DNA of 64,000 nucleotides from Avena insularis (lineage: Eukaryota > Streptophyta > Magnoliopsida > Poales > Poaceae). The stretch spans positions 335,535,211-335,599,210 of the forward strand of contig CM042696.1 in the NCBI GenBank assembly GCA_023614405.1, given 5' to 3'. The notes under the pieces were generated by a model. It made no database searches. It was not told the origin of the DNA and saw nothing but the letters and a program-made list of their open reading frames with translations. Shown here piece by piece: positions 59,248-64,000 of this stretch (positions within the stretch are counted from its first letter, which is position 1; each line of letters starts with the position of its first letter). A program made the position numbers and the translations under genes.

Positions 59248-60430
59248 TCATGGGTTGGAGTATGCGACTCCAGACTCCACGTGCTTGAGGCGATAGGAGC
59301 CACCTGGGATGACCTCGGTGATGGCATAGGGTCCTTCCCATGGCGACTCGAGTTTATTCGGTCGCTTTTGCTTGAGTCGCAAGACGAGGTCTCTTTCGAC
59401 GAAGGACCTTGGGCGCAGCCGCAATTGTGATAGTTGCGGAGACTTTTGGTACACCGCGGATCTAGCTGCTGCTATATCCCGTGCTTCGTCGAGTGTGTCG
59501 GCGGCATCTTCGATGCAGCCGTGGATTCGGCTTCGCTGTAGCGACTCGTGGAGCTCGGTGACGTGCCGGCTGGTAGCACAGCCTCAGCTCCGTGTACCAT
59601 GAAGAACGGTGTGTAGCCGGTGGAGCTGTTTGGCATAGTTCGTAAGCTCCACAGGATAGACGGTAGCTCTTTCGTCCGATTGCGACTTTGTGCTCGAGTG
59701 AGCTCATGAGGCGTTCTTGATGCCAGCGCCGATTAGGCGTTGGCCTTTTCCACTGCCCGTTTGTTTGCGGAGTGCGCCCTTTGAGGCATATGTGATATTG
59801 ATCCCGAGGCCTTCGCAATCACGGAATTCTTCGAGATGAAGTTCGATCCATTGTCGGTGATGATCTTTGTGTAGTGCGCCAAATCGTAGACAATGGATTG
59901 AAGAATTTGTGGCGGTTTTGCCCTTACGGTTGGTGACGGCATGGCCTCGATCCACTTGGTGAATTTGTCATTGCGACCAAGAGGAAGACGTGTCCTCCTT
60001 CGAGGATTTTGGCGGTTTGCCGATCATGTCAAGGCCCCATTGAGCGAAAGGCCAAGCTATGGGTATGGGTGAAGTTCGGACCAGTGCGTCGGTTTGTCGG
60101 CGAACCGTTGGCACCCGTTGCATCTTCGGACGATGTCCTTTGCGTCGCTCATGGCCGTTGGCCAATAGAATCCTGCTCGTAGAGCTTTGGCTACAAGGGA
60201 GCGGCTGCCTGTGTGGTGGCCGCAGATGCCCTCGTGGATATCTTGGAGTATGGTCTTGCCGTCGTCGATGGTGACGCACCGTTGTAGGACGCCTGTAATG
60301 CTGCATTTGTACAGCTCGCCGTTGATGATGGTGAAGGCTTTTGACCGACGAGATATGCGCCGGGCATCTGTCGGGCTGTCTGGCAATTCTCCGTTTATCA
60401 GGTACTGGAGGTATGGACGTGTCCAAGTTT
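59248..60430 (-). pseudogene. Integrase of the Tat-like element, frameshifted
   Basis: From right to left: the H2C2 zinc-binding motif (HEGICGHHTGSRSLVAKALR followed by RRCNGCQRFA, about 60090-60210); the catalytic core beginning WGLDMIG (about 60030); TDNGSNFIS (about 59840); ANKRAVEKAN (about 59745) in another frame; and a C-terminal segment ERDLVLRLKQKRPNKLESPW, ending YRLKHVE (59260-59400). The three core residues (D, D, E) can be located, but domains occupy different frames, showing several indels. Integrase inserts the cDNA into the chromosome. Confidence 0.8.
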
Positions 60431-61130
60431 CTTCGACTGCCATGACCTGCATCAGGTTGACCATGGCGACTTCGGTATCCAACTTTTCAGGTCCTTCATG
60501 ACCTTCGGGTAGCGTAGCCCCCGAGTGTTCTGCTTCTTCGGGTGATCCCTTGGGGAATTTCCGCTTGATGGATGGCACGCAGATCTGTTCGAGGAACACA
60601 CCTGGTGGTACTTTTGCACAAGTGGAGCCGATGTTGGCGAGTCTATCGGCCTCCTCGTTGCTCTCTCTTCCAACGTGCCGAAGTTCGCAGCCGTCGAATT
60701 CTCCTTCGAGTGCGTTGTATAGTGCGCGGTACGACTATCATGTTTTCGGCGTGTGCGTCGCACTCATTCATCGTCTGCTGGACGACAAGGTTGGAGTCAC
60801 CGTAGATGACCAGGCGCGTTGCGCCGCATATTTTTTCCATCTTCATACCATGGATGAGGGCTTCGTATTCGGCCTCGTTGTTGGAGGCTCTGAATTTCAT
60901 CCGAAGGACGTACTTCATCTTGTCACCTTGCGGGGAGGTCAGTATGACTCCTGCCCCTGCTCCGGCTTCGCGTTGGAGCCGTCAAAATGCATTGTCCAGG
61001 ACTGCGACATGTCTGGGGTGTCAGGCAGCTGCAGCTCCATCCAGTGCACCAGGAAGTCCGGAAGGACTTGAGATTTGATTGCGTGTCGCTTCTCGTAGAT
61101 GATGTCGGTGGTGATAGTTCGATGCCCCAC
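60431..61130 (-). pseudogene. RNase H domain and linker of the Tat-like element
   Basis: The minus frame at 60939-61130 contains WTMHFDGSNAK, holding the first catalytic Asp. The frame 60643-60918 has NNEAEYEALIHGMKME (Glu) and VIYGDSNLVVQQTMNECDAH (Asp), the signature of the archaeal-type RNase H found in Tat elements. The frame then shifts after HAENMIV. A linker rich in charged residues (60431-60640) leads to integrase. RNase H removes the RNA template during reverse transcription. Confidence 0.8.
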
Positions 61131-62566
61131 GCGCGTCCGTGGCCTCTGGATTGTTCAGGATCTTGTTTAGGGGTGCCTCGTTGTGACCATCACGATGCTC
61201 TGGAAGTAGTGGCTCGATCGTCGATCCGTCATGAACATGCCGTGGGCCCAAAACCTGGTAGTCGGGTACCGCTGTTTTGTTAGAGTAAGAACCTGTGAGG
61301 TAGTAAATTGGGCGTTGTACCCCATGGGTCTTGCCTTCTTCGGATCGTTCGACCACAGTCTTGTCTTGACCACGGTGTGTGGCTGCTATGTACAGCAACA
61401 GGGGCTCGCGCTCTTTTGGCGTGACCAAAACGGGCGAGGTGGAGAGGAGCCTCTTGAGGTTTTCAAATGCGTCATTGGCTTCTGGTGTCCACTCGAACTT
61501 ATGCGCTGCTTGCGCAGTTGGTAAAATGGTAGGGCCTTCTCGCCCATGCGGTGATGAACACCTTAGTGCCGCTATCGCCTGCGAGTCTTTGAAACGCCCT
61601 TGAGGTTTTCGGCTTCTCCATTGTCATGATAGCTTTGATTTTCTTGGGTTCGCTTGATCCCTCGTTGAGAGATGAAGTATCCGAGCGGTGACTGAGGGGC
61701 GCCAAGGCACTTTTCTGGATTGAGCTTGATCTGTAGCGATCAAGGTTGTCGAACGTCTCGCGGAGATCGTCGATAAGTGTTCTTGCCTCCTTGGTTTTGA
61801 TGACTATGTCAACATAGACTTGACGTTGTGACCGATCTGGTCCTTGAGGCAGCCTGCATGCATCGCTGGTATGTGGCACCTGCGTTCTTTATCGAAGGGC
61901 ATTGTGTTGTAGCGATATACTCGAGCGGTGTGATGAACGCCGTTTTCTCTTGATCTTCGACCTTGAGTCGAATCTGATTATAGCTTTGAGTAGGCGTCGA
62001 GGAAGAGAGTTTCTCACAACCTGCGGTCGAATCGATGATCCGGTCGATCCGAGGAGAGGAAGTGGTCCTTAGGGTAGTGTTTGTTCGGTGGCGTGAAGTC
62101 ACGCACATCCGCAGGATGTCCATGTCCTTCTTCGGGACCATCAACATGTTTGCCGACCACTCGCTTTCCTTGATTTCCCGGATGAAGTCTGCTGCGAGTA
62201 ATCTGTTGATCTCCTTGCCGATAACCCGGCTCGTGGCTCAACGGTCTTGGATGGACCTTGCTGGTTTGGTGCAGGAAGACATTGAGTGTGTGCTCGGCGA
62301 ATTCCACAGGAACTCTGGCATGTCCGCAGGACACTGGTAATTTCTCAGCGCTCACGGAGGAATTCGACGAGCGCGCTTTCCTATGCGGTGTTGAGGTCGT
62401 TGGCGATTAGCGTCGTCTTGGAGGCATCCGTTGGATGGACTTGTACTTTTTTGGTGTTGATGGTGGAGTCGAAAGACATATCATGTGTGTTCTGCTTGGT
62501 GACTGGGGGTAGCCCATTGTCTGTCACTTCGCGGAGCCTTACAAGCTCGTCTTGCATGCTGAAAGA
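61131..62566 (-). pseudogene. Reverse transcriptase of the Tat-like element, frameshifted, YVDD lost
   Basis: Fragments in several minus frames give IREIKESEWSANMLMVPKKD (62110-62190), PRIDRIIDSTAGCEKLS (about 62010-62060), YNQIRLKVEDQEKTAFITP (about 61930-61990), KNAGATYQRCMQA (about 61850-61890) and VIKTKEARTLIDDLRETFDN (about 61740-61800). The catalytic YVDD box reads YVD-IVIK at 61808-61816, three bases short and missing one Asp. At least four frame changes are needed to connect the pieces. The copy cannot make active enzyme. Confidence 0.82.
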
Positions 62567-63385
62567 CTAGGAGATTTTGTTGAAATCCCTGTCGCATTGG
62601 TCCGATCGGGTGAAGCTCCCGTGGACTGTGATGACGCCCCTTGGTCCTGGCATCTTGAGTAGTAGGTATGCATAGTGTGGGATGGCCAGGAACCTTGCGA
62701 ATGCTACGCGTCCCAGGATGGCGTGGTATTGCGACGGCCAGCCCACCACTTCGAATTCTAGGCGCTCCTGCTGAAAGTTGTCCGGTGTCCCGAAGATGAC
62801 GTCGAGCCCTATTTTGCCCAGGGGGAAGATGCCCTTCCCTGGGACAATGCCATGGAACGTTGTGTCTGATTGTTCCAGGCTGCATTGCGGGATCCGCATA
62901 GCTGCTAGAGTGCTTGCGAATATTAGGTTGATGCCGCTGCCGCCGTCCATGAAGACGCGACTCATCTCGAAGCCTCCGATCTGCGCCTCCAGCACCAGGG
63001 CAGCATGACCTGGGCGAGGGATCTGGCAAGGGTGATCCGCGCGGGTGAATGTGATGCAGGACTCCGATCGGCTGAGGTACTTAGGGATTGCAAGTGGAGT
63101 TGTCACGGCCATATTGATTTGGCGGGTGATCTTCTTCTGTACCCTGTTGGTTGGGCGTCCCTTCTGTATCATATTGAGTGCTCCTTTTGGTGGGGGGTAT
63201 GCGACTCCGGCGTTGTTTTGCGCTGGTGCGGTTGGTTGATGTGGGCCTCCGATAGGCGGCGGTGGAGGAGCTCCGTGTGCTATTTCGCCTGGCGCAAGTG
63301 CGTTTCGAGCGCAGGGTGGAGCTTGTTGCCTCATACGTACCATGCTTTCGCTGAGTTTCTGGAACTCGCGGCAGTCCTTGAGCAT
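62567..63385 (-). CDS. Gag C-terminus and aspartic protease of the Tat-like element (remnant open frame)
   Basis: The 272-codon frame begins within gag at MLKDCREFQKLSESM, continues through a Pro-rich linker, and reaches the retropepsin core with RVFMDGGSGINLIFASTL (catalytic Asp at 62945-62947). The flap and later GWPSQYHAILGR, the equivalent of the LGR motif, follow. It ends at TAG 62567-62569, after which the pol frame resumes with further stops. The DGGS form of the active site is common in this lineage. The frame is the best-preserved part of the element, but it lacks its gag N-terminus in the same phase. Confidence 0.8.
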   Translation of the reverse strand: MLKDCREFQKLSESMVRMRQQAPPCARNALAPGEIAHGAPPPPPIGGPHQPTAPAQNNAGVAYPPPKGALNMIQKGRPTNRVQKKITRQINMAVTTPLAIPKYLSRSESCITFTRADHPCQIPRPGHAALVLEAQIGGFEMSRVFMDGGSGINLIFASTLAAMRIPQCSLEQSDTTFHGIVPGKGIFPLGKIGLDVIFGTPDNFQQERLEFEVVGWPSQYHAILGRVAFARFLAIPHYAYLLLKMPGPRGVITVHGSFTRSDQCDRDFNKIS

Positions 63386-64000
63386 GTGGCTAGCTTTCTT
63401 TTTGCCATCTTGTTTGTCGATGTAGAAGTGGATGGTGCATGGACCCGAAAGTTTGTCGAGTGCTGAAGGTCCGTTGTCGTGATCGCGGCTGCGTTGCTGC
63501 GTTGTCGTCCGTTGTCGCGGAAGTTTCGCTGCGATATCCTCGCTGCTGCGGCTGTTGTCGTTACGGCGGTCGGCGTCCGGCTGCGACCATGTCGGGTCGT
63601 CGCGGTCCTCGTGAACCGCGGTCTCCTCTTCTTTGCGGCGTTCGCGTCTTGGCCGTGGTCGTCTTCTTCATCTGATTGCGCCCTGGATGCAATCTTCGCC
63701 ATCTCAGCTGTTGGCGATTTCCATGAGCTGGTCGAGTGTCTTAGGCTTCTGGCGTCCAAGTTTCTCCTTGAAGTCTGGGCGTTTGGCGCCGTCCTGAAGC
63801 GTCGATGGCCCGTTCTTGGAGATGTGTCTGCGAGTTCTTGGTCGTGAACCAGCGTAGTATGTATGGCGAATAGATTCACCCGTTCTCGAGTGCGGGCTCG
63901 CAACTCTTCGATTGAGGCGGGCCTTTTGCTGGTGCCTTTGAAATTTCGGATGAAGCTATAAGCGAGCTCCTCCCGGATGGATCGATGATAGGCTCTTGAG
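63386..64000 (-). pseudogene. Gag region of the Tat-like element, runs off the window
   Basis: The minus strand at 63880-64000 encodes YHRSIREELAYSFIRNFKG and EELRARTRERVNLFAIHT, typical of Retrotrans_gag proteins of this group. A frame change near 63810 then gives the Arg-rich segment. The zinc-binding-like HMLKDC motif lies at the junction with the next feature. The start is outside the window. Confidence 0.7.

Larger units (their letters stand above)
53159..64000 (-). mobile_element. Tat-like Gypsy retrotransposon with antisense gene, truncated by window edge
   Basis: On the minus strand the order from right to left is gag, protease, reverse transcriptase, RNase H, integrase, then an antisense multi-exon gene, then an LTR. 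Gypsy order (RT-RH-INT) is clear. An extra antisense gene with a Transposase_28 domain between pol and the 3' LTR is typical of Tat-type elements such as maize Grande. The pol frames carry many indels, so this copy is dead. The 5' LTR lies beyond base 64000. Confidence 0.85.

Overview
This window is repeat-dominated nuclear DNA of a grass, most likely a Triticeae species (wheat, Aegilops, rye, barley group). The evidence is the retroelement content: an Athila-type Gypsy element with a tRNA-Asp primer site, a Tat-type Gypsy element with an antisense Transposase_28 gene, a chromovirus-like LTR ending TGTAACACC, and a Stowaway MITE with the CTCCCTCCG terminus. There are no bacterial genes or operons. 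I found no intact, clearly functional host gene; everything coding is transposon-derived or a decayed gene fragment.

Layout. 1-2524: leader and long 5' LTR of a minus-strand retrotransposon cut by the window edge. 2525-33407: a 31-kb array of a 48-bp minisatellite, roughly 640 units, arranged in nested segmental duplications (offsets about 950, 1,332, 1,623, 4,002-4,137 and 6,993 bp). 33408-36698: a short island with three decayed genes (SINA/SIAH-like, an unknown acidic protein, and a GRF zinc-finger/membrane-anchor protein), each broken by stops or a frameshift. 36699-47907: a Mutator-like (MULE) transposase pseudogene on the minus strand, split by a nested 6.1-kb Athila-type element (39103-45244) flanked by a perfect TACTG target-site duplication. 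48779-48951: Stowaway MITE. 49484-53146: a second array with a period of about 160 bp, built from GAAACCAC-led submotifs. 53159-64000: a minus-strand Tat-like Gypsy element running off the right edge. Its 3' LTR is on the left, a multi-exon antisense gene lies on the plus strand (55021-58594), and integrase, RNase H, reverse transcriptase, protease and gag remnants follow on the minus strand.

How it fits together. The Athila-type element inserted into a MULE that was already present; its insertion point lies inside the transposase reading frame, which resumes in phase on the other side. The MULE catalytic half keeps one frame for about 2 kb but carries seven in-frame stop codons and no indel, a pattern expected of slow decay by point mutation. 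The 48-bp array has no CpG in its consensus and a length divisible by three, which explains why long meaningless open frames appear on both strands. In a plus-strand transcript each unit could fold into an 8-bp hairpin whose pairing survives the commonest sequence variant. The array, its duplication history and that hairpin are the least familiar things here. Domain and family calls rest on reading motifs by eye; no database search was run.
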